From contig PKCT01000249.1 of assembly GCA_002862325.1 (NCBI GenBank), positions 1 through 10,863 on the forward strand: a stretch of DNA of 10,863 bases. Direction: 5' to 3'. The DNA is from Phycisphaerae bacterium. Lineage in GTDB: Bacteria; Planctomycetota; Phycisphaerae; Phycisphaerales; SM1A02. The translations under genes were made by a program, and so were the position numbers. Below, piece by piece: positions 1 to 6,890 of this stretch (its first letter is position 1; each line of letters begins with the position of its first letter). Under the pieces are notes generated by a model. The model had not been told where the DNA came from, did no database searches, and saw only the letters and a list, made by a program, of their open reading frames with translations.

Positions 1-732
1 GGCGCGGGTGCGTGTCTGCTCGCTGGTTGTCTGGCGTTGCTCTGGCGTCGACGGCTACGTCGGCTCGAGGGCCTGCGGGACCTGGATGAAGTCGCGAAGC
101 CGTCGCCGCTGCGTCATCGCATCAGGGGACCGTTCTGGCCACTTCTCCTGATCGCCGGGTCGGATCGAGCCGTCGGGGGACTCCTCACCGGGACGCTTGG
201 TCTGTTCCTCGCGGACTCGGTCGGGCTTGGTCCCGCTTCACGAGGCGGACTCGTCGGATCCGTCCTGCTTCTGATGGGGCTCGGAGCTATTCCCGCCGGC
301 CAGTTGGCCGATCGATGGGGAGACGTTCGTGTTCGGGTGATCGGTGCGGTCGCGTTCGGATGTGGCATCGCACTGCTCCCAGTCGCGAGAGACAACGTGA
401 TTCTCCTTCTCTCCATCTCGATTGTCCTCGGCGCCGGTGGGGCGGTCCTTCTTCCGACGTCTCTCGCGATCCTGGACCGGCTCCATCAGGGTCTCGTGGG
501 CATGGGCGGCTTTCGGGCGGCGGGTGATGTCGGCTTCCTCGCAGGCGTCGCCACCGCAGGGTTCCTTGTCCAGATGCTGGTCGACGAAACCCGCTCGCAG
601 GATGGGGACATCGGCTACGCGGTCGTCTTCGTGGTCTTCGGCCTCGGGCATCTCGTCATCACCACGGTGACCACGCCGGTGCTGATACGGGCTGGACGAG
701 CTCGTGGACGCGAGGGGGGGGCACTCGCGTGA
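1..732 (+). CDS. MFS transporter, C-terminal half (5' truncated by the window edge)
   Basis: The reading frame is open from the first base, so the start codon lies outside the window. A TTG at 37 is not a credible start because a hydrophobic helix (GAGACLLAGCLALLW) precedes it in frame. The visible part looks like TM6, then a basic cytoplasmic loop (RRRLRRLEGL), then six hydrophobic segments matching TM7-12. The loop after the second of these carries GQLADRWGDVRVR, a good match to MFS motif A (GxLaDrxGrr), as found between TM8 and TM9. This is the usual architecture of a 12-TM major facilitator superfamily permease in the inner membrane. The substrate cannot be inferred: the N-terminal half is missing and no family-specific motif is recognisable. 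The gene ends with TGA at 730-732 and converges on the sigma factor gene, 42 bp away, with no obvious terminator hairpin between them. Confidence 0.85.
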   Translation, partial: GAGACLLAGCLALLWRRRLRRLEGLRDLDEVAKPSPLRHRIRGPFWPLLLIAGSDRAVGGLLTGTLGLFLADSVGLGPASRGGLVGSVLLLMGLGAIPAGQLADRWGDVRVRVIGAVAFGCGIALLPVARDNVILLLSISIVLGAGGAVLLPTSLAILDRLHQGLVGMGGFRAAGDVGFLAGVATAGFLVQMLVDETRSQDGDIGYAVVFVVFGLGHLVITTVTTPVLIRAGRARGREGGALA

Positions 733-774
733 GAGCTCGATCCAGCCCGTGAGTGGACCGAAGATTGATGCCCG

Positions 775-1863
775 TCAGTTTTCGCTCGTCGCCATCGACG
801 GGTCGAGTCTTCCGTCGTTCTCGATGACGGAACGTAGCTTCGCGAGCGCCTTGTTTTGGATCTGTCGAACACGTTCCTTCGTCACACCGATGATCTGACC
901 CACTTGTTCGAGCGTGAGTGGGGCGACGGAATCGGTCGTGGAACCGATCCCGAATCGGTGCACGATGACGGTCTGCTCGACGGAGGTCAGTTCGGCTTCG
1001 TTGGTCTCGACGATGTGGCGGACCTCGGCCGCGGAATCCGCCTGCTCTGTGGCCCGGCGCGTCTCGACGAAGTCGGACTTCTCGAGTGCAGGATCGAAAT
1101 CCGTGGGAAACCTCTGGCGGTACTTGGTGCTCTTCATCCCATGACGGCTGAACGCCTTGAGAATCGCTCGGCAGGCGTAGGTCGAGAACTTGAATCCGCG
1201 CCCACAGTCGAACTTGTCGACGGAACGCATCAACGCCATGTTCCCTTCGCTCACGACATCGGCGAATTCGCCGTCGAGGATCCGAACGCGCTTGGCCATC
1301 GCGAGCACAAGGGCGAGGTTCGTTTCGGCGATCTGCTCGCGATATCCCTCGGCGACGCCGAACCAGCGGAGCAGATCCCGAGCTTCGGCGAGTCCAGGGC
1401 GACGGTTTCCGAGGCTCTCCTGGATGCGACGCATCCGGAATCTCGCATAGTTGAACTTGAGGAACAGAATTCGCTCCTGCTCGGCGGAGAGGAGCACCGA
1501 CTTTCCCTGTCGCCCCTGATCAGCTCGACCACGCTGGGGGATGAGGTCCTCCATGAGCGGTCGGTACCAGGAGACGTCGGGCTTCTCGACGTCGTCGAGT
1601 CCGTAGATGTGGACCTCCGCGTCGTCCTGTTCGAACACCTCGGAGTCGATGTAGTCGATCTCCTTCTCGAGGATCGTCGAAAGCACCCGCTCCTCGATTT
1701 GGGACAGGGGGCGTTGGTTCGGTTCCGAGCGTCTGCGGGTCGTGCCGGCGCGTCGGCCGGCGAACTCCGTCGCCTTGTCCAGGGCGAGTCTGGTCCGGGA
1801 TCGTGCGCGCTGAAGAGGCGAGTCTTGGCCGAGCAGCTTGGAGGTCTTCCGGGACGCGGTCAT
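775..1863 (-). CDS. RNA polymerase sigma factor, sigma-70 family (planctomycete-type RpoD-like)
   Basis: A 362-residue sigma-70 factor that would direct core RNA polymerase to a set of promoters. Region 2 spans about residues 180-240: NLALVLAMAKR, then ADVVSEGNMALMRSVDKFD (core-binding 2.1-2.2) and GRGFKFSTYACRAILKAF (2.3-2.4, promoter melting and -10 recognition). Region 4 spans about 290-348, with the helix-turn-helix LTLEQVGQIIGVTKERVRQIQNKAL for -35 recognition. Region 3 is poorly conserved. The N-terminus lacks region 1.1 but carries a basic stretch, then FEQDDAE (about 77-83) and LLSAEQERILFLKFN (about 124-138), a 1.2-like block I associate with planctomycete sigma factors. It is too large, with too full a region 2 to 4, for a typical ECF factor. 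The ATG at 1861-1863 is preceded by a GAGGGA-type ribosome binding site. A 237-bp non-coding upstream region holds a GAAC-N4-GTTC palindrome. I am sure of the family; the regulon and whether it is essential are unknown. Confidence 0.93.
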   Translation of the reverse strand: MTASRKTSKLLGQDSPLQRARSRTRLALDKATEFAGRRAGTTRRRSEPNQRPLSQIEERVLSTILEKEIDYIDSEVFEQDDAEVHIYGLDDVEKPDVSWYRPLMEDLIPQRGRADQGRQGKSVLLSAEQERILFLKFNYARFRMRRIQESLGNRRPGLAEARDLLRWFGVAEGYREQIAETNLALVLAMAKRVRILDGEFADVVSEGNMALMRSVDKFDCGRGFKFSTYACRAILKAFSRHGMKSTKYRQRFPTDFDPALEKSDFVETRRATEQADSAAEVRHIVETNEAELTSVEQTVIVHRFGIGSTTDSVAPLTLEQVGQIIGVTKERVRQIQNKALAKLRSVIENDGRLDPSMATSEN

Positions 1864-2007
1864 GTTCGTTCCCTCGGAGTTAGAAGGCCCCGATCGTCGA
1901 AATCCATCGCGGTCCGTCGCGATGACTGGTCGAGGGGGCCTCGCCGGCGATTTTCCAATCCGGTCCTCGGATCAGGGGCACCGAGCGTCGGTAAATACGT
2001 TCGAGTG

Positions 2008-2019
2008 GAACCGCGGTTC
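2008..2019. promoter_or_regulatory. Perfect 12-bp palindrome upstream of the sigma factor gene (LexA-box-like)
   Basis: GAACCGCGGTTC is a perfect palindrome about 145 bp upstream of the sigma factor ATG, between that gene and the ndk terminator. Its half-sites have the GAAC-N4-GTTC spacing of the Gram-positive LexA (DinR) SOS box, but the flanking and central bases do not fit that consensus. A 9-bp inverted repeat (2019-2027 with 2062-2070) lies next to it. No convincing -35/-10 pair is visible in 1864-2100, so how the site relates to a promoter is unknown. Confidence 0.35.
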
Positions 2020-2100
2020 GGATTCCTCAACGGTTGAAGCGAAAACCACTTTCTGCAGTTCAGGAATCCGCACTCCGGGGTCGAGGAATCGGTGAAAATG

Positions 2101-2134
2101 CACAAAGCCTCCGCGCTCGAGCGGAGGCTTTGTG
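2101..2134 (-). terminator. Rho-independent terminator of ndk
   Basis: A perfect 14-bp stem (2101-2114 pairing with 2121-2134) with a 6-nt loop begins 25 nt past the ndk stop codon. On the minus strand the stem is followed by CATTTTC, a short T-tract, which fits termination of ndk transcription before the sigma factor leader. On the plus strand no T-run follows, so it should act in one direction. Confidence 0.87.
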
Positions 2135-2159
2135 GGTGCGTCTGCGAGGCTGCTGCTGG

Positions 2160-2630
2160 CTATTCCGGAGCGCCGGAGGACATGTCGTACACCCAGCCTT
2201 GGCCGGCGGGGCTCCAATCGATGATGTCTCCATCCGAGAAAAACAGTGCGAGTTCCTTCTCTGCAGCTTCCGGACTGTCGCTGCCATGAATGAGGTTGAA
2301 CGAGCTCGACACTCCGAAGTCGCCACGAATGGTTCCGGCGTCGGCCTTGAAGCCGAATGTCGCCCCCATCATGGATCGACAGACCGCGATGGCACCGTTT
2401 CCACGAAGTGCGAGAACCAGCACCGGGGACGAGGTCATGAATGAGACGAGACCGGCGTAGAAGGGCTTCTCTCGGTGGTCCGCATAGTGCTGGGATGCGA
2501 GATCATCGGTGATCTTCATGAACTTGGCGCCCACGACCTGCAGCCCCTTGTCCTCGAAGCGGCTGATGATCTTGCCCATGAGGCCTCGCTGGACGGCGTC
2601 GGGCTTCAGAATGATGAGGGTGGTCTCCAT
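2160..2630 (-). CDS. ndk: Nucleoside diphosphate kinase
   Basis: A 156-residue cytoplasmic enzyme that transfers the gamma phosphate of ATP to other NDPs through a phosphohistidine, balancing (d)NTP pools. The signature NLIHGSDS (112-119) holds the catalytic His115. Other family residues are in place: Lys9 in ILKPDAV, the HREKPFY loop (52-58), Arg85, Thr91 and Arg102 in GTIRGDF. The GATFGFKADAG segment and the C-terminal extension (DIIDWSPAGQGWVYDM) make it slightly longer than the roughly 140-residue enterobacterial enzyme, as in other long-form bacterial Ndk proteins. The frame stays open far upstream, but METTLIILKP is where the family begins, and an AGGAG lies 7 nt before this ATG (2636-2642 region), which decides the start. 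It is divergent from the topoisomerase VI operon, 214 bp apart, and is followed by a strong terminator, so it is probably monocistronic. Confidence 0.96.
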   Translation of the reverse strand: METTLIILKPDAVQRGLMGKIISRFEDKGLQVVGAKFMKITDDLASQHYADHREKPFYAGLVSFMTSSPVLVLALRGNGAIAVCRSMMGATFGFKADAGTIRGDFGVSSSFNLIHGSDSPEAAEKELALFFSDGDIIDWSPAGQGWVYDMSSGAPE

Positions 2631-2811
2631 CTCGGTGCTCCTGGGGGCGTGGGGGTCTCGTTGGGTCGGTCCAACATGGGACCGCGGGCCGAGAAAGATA
2701 GCGGAAAGCGGGTGCACTGGCCTGGGGAGAGCGATCCATTTCCGATCAAGAAGTCCTGAATCCGCTAAGTTGTGGCCGGGGGCAGGATGCCCCGAGCCTT
2801 TGAGACAGCGT

Positions 2812-2827
2812 CCGGAGCCAGCTCCGG
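2812..2827 (+). promoter_or_regulatory. Inverted repeat just upstream of the topoisomerase VI B start
   Basis: CCGGAGC-CA-GCTCCGG is a perfect inverted repeat with 7-bp arms ending 17 bp before the chosen ATG at 2845. In DNA it could be an operator. In RNA it would fold into a 6-bp GC-rich stem with a CCAG loop next to the translation start, where the Shine-Dalgarno sequence is weak. No clear promoter hexamers were found in 2631-2844. Confidence 0.4.
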
Positions 2828-2844
2828 CGAACGAGTGCGACGGA

Positions 2845-4689
2845 ATGCCAGCTGCCACGATGAAGAAGTCCAGCAAGACCGACGGCGCCAGGAAGAAGCG
2901 AAGCGCTACGGCGTCCAGATCCACCGCAGAGGAGATGGCTTCCCGCCAACGGGAGATCTCGGTCAGCGAGTTCTTCGCAAAGAACCGTCATCTTCTCGGC
3001 TTCGATAATCCTCGGAAGGCGTTGCTCACGACTGTCAAGGAGGCGGTCGATAACGCCCTCGATGCGTGCGAGGAGGCGGGGATCCTTCCCGACATTCGGG
3101 TGGAGCTTCTTCAGCTCGAAGAAACGCGGTTCAAGGTCACGATCGCCGACAATGGTCCCGGAATCGTCCGGCGTCAGATCGAGAACATCTTCGGCAAGCT
3201 TCTGTACGGATCGAAGTTCCATCGCATGAAGATGAGCCGCGGACAGCAGGGGATCGGGATCTCTGCGGCGGGCATGTACGGGCTGATGACGACGGGCCAG
3301 CCGGTGCTGATCGTCTCGAAGACGGGACGCAAGAAGCCCGCACATCGTGTGGTCCTCAAGATGGACACCGCCCGCAATCGTGCGGAAGTCATCGAGGATG
3401 CGGAGATCGGCGACGACGTGGCGGGGTTCACGGAAGGTCATGGCACGAGAGTGACCATCGATCTCGAGGGGCGGTATCAGAAGGGAAGAGCGTCCGTCGA
3501 CGAGTATCTCGAGCAGACCGCGATCGCGAATCCCCATGCGAGCTTCGTGTACGTCACGCCCACGAACGAGGTCATCGAATTTCCTCGGGCCGTGGACGAA
3601 CTTCCACCGGAATCGAGGGAGATCAAGCCTCATCCAAAGGGCATCGAGCTCGGCACCCTCATCCAGATGCTCGAACGTACCGAGCGGACGCAGCTCGGCG
3701 CCTTCTTCAAGGAGGACTTCTGCCGGGTCGGCCCGAAGGTGGCCAAGGAGATCTGTCGGAAGGCCGAGTTGACCGACAGGACTTGGGTCAAGCAGGTCGG
3801 CCATGCGGATGCGGAAAGGCTCTTCAAGGCGATCGACGGCGTCAAGATCATGGCGCCACCGACGGACTGTCTGGTCCCCATAGGAACCAAGGCGATGCTC
3901 GCGGGGCTCCTCAAGGAGGTGAAGGCCGAATTCTTCGCGGCAAGCACCCGTCCGGCGGCGGTCTATCGCGGAAATCCCTTCCTGATCGAAGTTGGCATCG
4001 CGTATGGAGGGCAGCTGCCTGCGGACGATCTGGGGCGGGTCATACGATTCGCCAACCGGGTTCCGCTTCTCTACCAGCAGTCGGCCTGTTGTGCGTTCAA
4101 GGCGATGGTTGAGACCGGATGGAAGAACTACGGACTCCAGCAAGCCCGCGGAGCCCTACCCACCGGCCCGATCGTGGTGATGATCCACATGGCGAGTACC
4201 TGGGTGCCGTTCACCAGCGAATCAAAGGAAGCGATCGCGGACTACGACGAGATTCGTAAGGAGATGAAGCTCGCGTTGAAGGAATGTGGCCGAAAGCTGG
4301 GCACGTATCTTCGACGACGTCAGCGCATGCGTCGAGAGACCGAGCGTCGGAACGTGTTCGCTCGATACATCGGCGAGATCGCGATGGCGTGCGAGCGGAT
4401 GACCGGCAGGCCCGCGTCCAAGACGCACGAGGCCCTCGCGGAGATTGCGTCGGTCAAGACCGCGGAGGCAGATCAGCAGCTCGACGACGAAGGAAACGTC
4501 GTCGACGACGGCGGAAGGCTCGCGAACGACGACGATGTCATCATCCTGGACCCCGCCGACGATGGGCGCGCATCCGCCGGTTCCGATGAGGATGGATTGC
4601 TGTTCTCCCAAGGGAGTCGGTCGACGACCGAAACCAGGAAGAAGCGAAAGAAGAAGGTTTCCGGTCGACGTTCAGTGAAGCGATCCTGA
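2845..4689 (+). CDS. top6B: DNA topoisomerase VI subunit B (type IIB, ATPase subunit)
   Basis: The ATPase subunit of the A2B2 enzyme that passes one DNA duplex through a transient double-strand break, relaxing and decatenating DNA. It has 614 residues from this start, against roughly 530 in archaeal orthologues. The GHKL/Bergerat fold is complete: N-box KEAVDNALDA (Glu66, Asn70), G1 box DNGPGI (102-107), and G2 box GQQGIGIS with GMYGLM (133-148). An H2TH region follows at about 268-310 (GTLIQMLERTERTQLGAFF), then a transducer domain at about 330-500, with WKNYGL (426-431) holding the conserved switch lysine that senses the ATP gamma phosphate. The N-terminal ~35 residues are basic. The C-terminus adds an acidic stretch (about 545-585) and then a lysine/arginine-rich tail (KKRKKK). 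The frame is open upstream to 2509 but that part runs antisense through ndk. ATG 2845 or ATG 2860 (five codons later) are the plausible starts, neither with a strong ribosome binding site. The subunit A gene follows after 34 bp. Confidence 0.95.
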   Translation: MPAATMKKSSKTDGARKKRSATASRSTAEEMASRQREISVSEFFAKNRHLLGFDNPRKALLTTVKEAVDNALDACEEAGILPDIRVELLQLEETRFKVTIADNGPGIVRRQIENIFGKLLYGSKFHRMKMSRGQQGIGISAAGMYGLMTTGQPVLIVSKTGRKKPAHRVVLKMDTARNRAEVIEDAEIGDDVAGFTEGHGTRVTIDLEGRYQKGRASVDEYLEQTAIANPHASFVYVTPTNEVIEFPRAVDELPPESREIKPHPKGIELGTLIQMLERTERTQLGAFFKEDFCRVGPKVAKEICRKAELTDRTWVKQVGHADAERLFKAIDGVKIMAPPTDCLVPIGTKAMLAGLLKEVKAEFFAASTRPAAVYRGNPFLIEVGIAYGGQLPADDLGRVIRFANRVPLLYQQSACCAFKAMVETGWKNYGLQQARGALPTGPIVVMIHMASTWVPFTSESKEAIADYDEIRKEMKLALKECGRKLGTYLRRRQRMRRETERRNVFARYIGEIAMACERMTGRPASKTHEALAEIASVKTAEADQQLDDEGNVVDDGGRLANDDDVIILDPADDGRASAGSDEDGLLFSQGSRSTTETRKKRKKKVSGRRSVKRS

Positions 4690-4723
4690 GCCGCATAAAG
4701 CGTGTGCTGGAGGTTGGTCCCTG

Positions 4724-6019
4724 ATGGCCAAGAAGAAGAAAAAGGTCCTACGAGCCGCTGCGACGAGCCCCACGCCTGCCGCCGGGAAGAAGAAGCGGGT
4801 GGTCAGGAAGCCGGCCGTCACCTCCGAGGCGGGGGACGCCGGACCGAAGAAGAAGAAGAAGAAGAAGATCCGGAAAAAGGTCCGAAAGACCGGCTCGTCC
4901 GCCCCCGCGACCAAGCAGGATCAGGCGAAGATCGATGCGCAGACCGTGGATCGGATCGAGGGGCTCGCAGGCGGCGTCGTGGATCAGAGCCTGCGACGAA
5001 GCGATCCCTCCTTCGCGGTTCCCACCCGATCGAAGTCTAACGTCCACTTCGACAAGAAGGCCAGGGTCCTTCGAATGGGCGATGCGGCGCAGCAGCGTCT
5101 GCTCTTCAACCTCGGGCAGGCCAAGAAGTTCATGCAAACGATTTTGGTGGCCGATGGCTGTCGCGATCTGGTCAAGGCGGGCAAGACCCTGAGCCTTCGT
5201 GGCATGTACTACAAGAGCCTGCACACCATCGCGGGAACGAAGGAGAAGACCTTCGAGGGACAGGACGAGTCCGACTCCGTTCTCGAGGATCTCGAGGTCA
5301 CCCTCGATTCGCTCCGCGAGAATCTTCATGTCTTCGCGAAGAAGCGGGGCACGATGGTTGGGAACCTCACCGTCTTCGACAACGGCGACGAGATCAATTG
5401 TCGTCGCATGGGGACCGGTGGATACGCGATTCCGTCCATCTGCGAACCGAGCGTGATTCGTTTCGGCAAGTGCGATGCGAAATTCGTACTGCACGTCGAA
5501 AAGGACACGGTCTGGAGTCGATTCAACGAGGATCGCTTCTGGGAGAAGCACAATTGCATCCTGACGGAAGGTTCGGGGCAGCCGCCCCGTGGTGTTCGCC
5601 GCCTCCTGCATCGCTTGAACACCGAGCTCGGACTCCCCATCTACTGTCTTCTCGATTGCGACCCCTGGGGGCACTACATCTACAGCGTCATCAAGCAGGG
5701 GTCGATCAATCTTGCCTTCGAGAGTGGTCGGATGGCGGTGCCCGACGCGAAGTTCCTCGGCATCCGATCCGATGACTACGCCCGGTGCGATCTTTCTGAC
5801 GATGTCAAGATTGATCTCGACGACAAGGATCGTAAGCGCGCCAGGGAGATCTCCGAATATCCGTGGTTCGCGGACCGCAAGCCCTGGCAGAAGGAGATCA
5901 AGCGCATGATGAGCAATGGATTCAAGATGGAGGTCGAATCCCTGATCACCAAGGACATCAGCTACGTCACCGAGACGTATGTCCCGGAGCGTCTGAAGGC
6001 GAAGGACTGGCTGGACTGA
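4724..6019 (+). CDS. top6A: DNA topoisomerase VI subunit A (Spo11-like DNA-cleaving subunit)
   Basis: The cleavage subunit of topoisomerase VI, homologous to eukaryotic Spo11. It has 431 residues against roughly 350-390 in archaea. The first ~60 residues are an extension very rich in lysine (K3-K7, K22-K24, K42-K48). The winged-helix 5Y-CAP domain covers about 70-240 and contains SLRGMYYKSLHT; by alignment with Spo11 the second tyrosine, Tyr163, should attack the DNA backbone. The TOPRIM domain follows, with Glu259 in FVLHVEKDT and the metal-binding pair Asp311/Asp313 in LLDCDPWGHYIY. A family-typical tail includes WQKEIKRMM and a YVPERLKAKDWL end. A GGAGG at 4709-4713 lies 10 nt before the ATG, so this start is well supported. 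The gene is co-directional with top6B in the archaeal order, so the two should be co-transcribed. Its last 53 bp overlap the 3' end of the histidine kinase gene on the other strand. All catalytic residues are present, so I expect an active enzyme. Confidence 0.95.
   Translation: MAKKKKKVLRAAATSPTPAAGKKKRVVRKPAVTSEAGDAGPKKKKKKKIRKKVRKTGSSAPATKQDQAKIDAQTVDRIEGLAGGVVDQSLRRSDPSFAVPTRSKSNVHFDKKARVLRMGDAAQQRLLFNLGQAKKFMQTILVADGCRDLVKAGKTLSLRGMYYKSLHTIAGTKEKTFEGQDESDSVLEDLEVTLDSLRENLHVFAKKRGTMVGNLTVFDNGDEINCRRMGTGGYAIPSICEPSVIRFGKCDAKFVLHVEKDTVWSRFNEDRFWEKHNCILTEGSGQPPRGVRRLLHRLNTELGLPIYCLLDCDPWGHYIYSVIKQGSINLAFESGRMAVPDAKFLGIRSDDYARCDLSDDVKIDLDDKDRKRAREISEYPWFADRKPWQKEIKRMMSNGFKMEVESLITKDISYVTETYVPERLKAKDWLD
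4847..4867 (+). repeat. (AAG)7 trinucleotide repeat inside top6A
   Basis: Seven consecutive AAG codons encode Lys42-Lys48 in the N-terminal extension of topoisomerase VI A. In a GC-rich gene this is a local purine microsatellite. Slippage in multiples of three would change the length of the lysine run without breaking the frame. Confidence 0.9.
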
Positions 6020-6854
6020 CCGATGGTGGTTTCGAGGCGTTGGGCAGGTGGATCGAGAAGTCGCTGCCTCGGCCCGGCAGCACCTCGAGTTCCACCCGTC
6101 CTCCGTGCTCCTCCGCGATCCTGCGTGCGGTAGGCAGCCCCAGTCCGGTGCCTCCCGGCGTGCCCGTCACGTAGGGGTGGAAGATCCTCTCTCGCATGTC
6201 CTCGGGCACGCCCGGGCCCGAGTCGATGACGTGCACGGACACATCGTCGTCGCCGCCGACGCGCACCAGCAGTTCTCGACGATTGCTCGGCGTTGACGCC
6301 TCCATCGCATGGACCGCGTTGATCATGAGATTGAGCACGGCCTGCTTGAAGAGGGATCCGTCGAGTCTGGCCTCCACCGGTTTGGGTGGAAGGTCGAGCC
6401 TCACGACCACCTGTGCGGCGCTTGCCTGAGGATGGAAGAAATCGACGACCTCTTCGACGATCGGTCTGAGGTCGACCGGCTGAAGATCGAGCTTCACTCT
6501 GCCCGCGAACCGCAGAAAGTCTGTCAGGATCTCCCTCAATCGCTCGGCTTCTCGCACGAGCGCACCCACCCGATTGAGCATGGCCGGGCGACGCTCCATC
6601 TCAGGTGGAAGCTCGCCGATCGATTCTTCGATGAGCTGGGCGTTCAGCACGACGGATGAGAGCGGATTCTTGATCTCATGGGCAAGGCCGCTGGTGAGCG
6701 ACCCGAGTTCAGCGAGTCGTTCCGCATCGGCTGCGCGACGTTCCGCCGATCTTGCTCTCTCTTCTCGAATGCGATCCGTGCGGCGGACGAGAAGTCGCAC
6801 GAAGATCGCGCCCAGGACGACTCCCAAAGCCAGACCTAGGCCGAAGAATTGCAT
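5967..6854 (-). CDS. Membrane-anchored sensor histidine kinase
   Basis: A 295-residue two-component sensor kinase. Residues 2-23 form one hydrophobic segment (QFFGLGLALGVVLGAIF), a single TM anchor with almost no periplasmic domain, followed by a charged, probably coiled-coil linker (24-50). The HisKA dimerisation domain has GLAHEIKNPLSS with the phosphoacceptor His59. The HATPase domain has the N-box (QAVLNLMINAVHA, Asn175/Asn179), G1 DSGPGV (211-216), an F-box around Phe225 (IFHPYVTG) and G2 GGTGLGL (234-240). The layout resembles NtrB/AtoS-type kinases without a visible PAS domain. The Pro/Ser-rich C-terminal tail (about 273-295) is encoded partly antisense to top6A. No response regulator lies in the window, so the partner and signal are unknown. 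The ATG at 6852-6854 has only a weak ribosome binding site. An in-frame stop (the cold-shock gene stop at 6891-6893) rules out a longer N-terminus. The 37-nt gap suggests co-transcription with the cold-shock gene. Confidence 0.92.
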   Translation of the reverse strand: MQFFGLGLALGVVLGAIFVRLLVRRTDRIREERARSAERRAADAERLAELGSLTSGLAHEIKNPLSSVVLNAQLIEESIGELPPEMERRPAMLNRVGALVREAERLREILTDFLRFAGRVKLDLQPVDLRPIVEEVVDFFHPQASAAQVVVRLDLPPKPVEARLDGSLFKQAVLNLMINAVHAMEASTPSNRRELLVRVGGDDDVSVHVIDSGPGVPEDMRERIFHPYVTGTPGGTGLGLPTARRIAEEHGGRVELEVLPGRGSDFSIHLPNASKPPSVSPASPSPSDAPGHTSR

Positions 6855-6890
6855 ATGAGCGTTTGGATCCGATTCGGACGCTGTGAGCCG

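Noticed and set aside
856..2037. 393-codon open frame on the plus strand
   Set aside because: It is the antisense of the sigma factor gene. GC-rich genes commonly leave long open antisense frames, and the product resembles no family I know.
1838..2095. Possible small plus-strand gene in the gap upstream of the sigma factor
   Set aside because: It starts inside the sigma gene antisense, has no ribosome binding site I trust and shows no similarity; the gap is better read as regulatory.
2509..2844. In-frame N-terminal extension of the topoisomerase VI B gene
   Set aside because: This stretch runs antisense through ndk and its divergent promoter region, and shows no similarity to Top6B. The family's conserved sequence begins only after the ATG at 2845.
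2631..2924. In-frame N-terminal extension of ndk
   Set aside because: Ndk proteins begin at the METTLIILKP-type sequence, and a good AGGAG precedes that ATG. The upstream residues look like translated non-coding sequence.
2746..4143. 465-codon open frame on the minus strand
   Set aside because: It is antisense to topoisomerase VI B, whose plus-strand frame has all the expected motifs.
4730..4745. Possible slippery site for frameshifting in the lysine-coding start of top6A
   Set aside because: The run has only five consecutive A residues and lacks the A-AAA-AAG heptamer. The zero frame encodes the full protein, so no frameshift is needed.
4748..5674. 308-codon open frame on the minus strand
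   Set aside because: It is antisense to topoisomerase VI A and has no recognisable motif.
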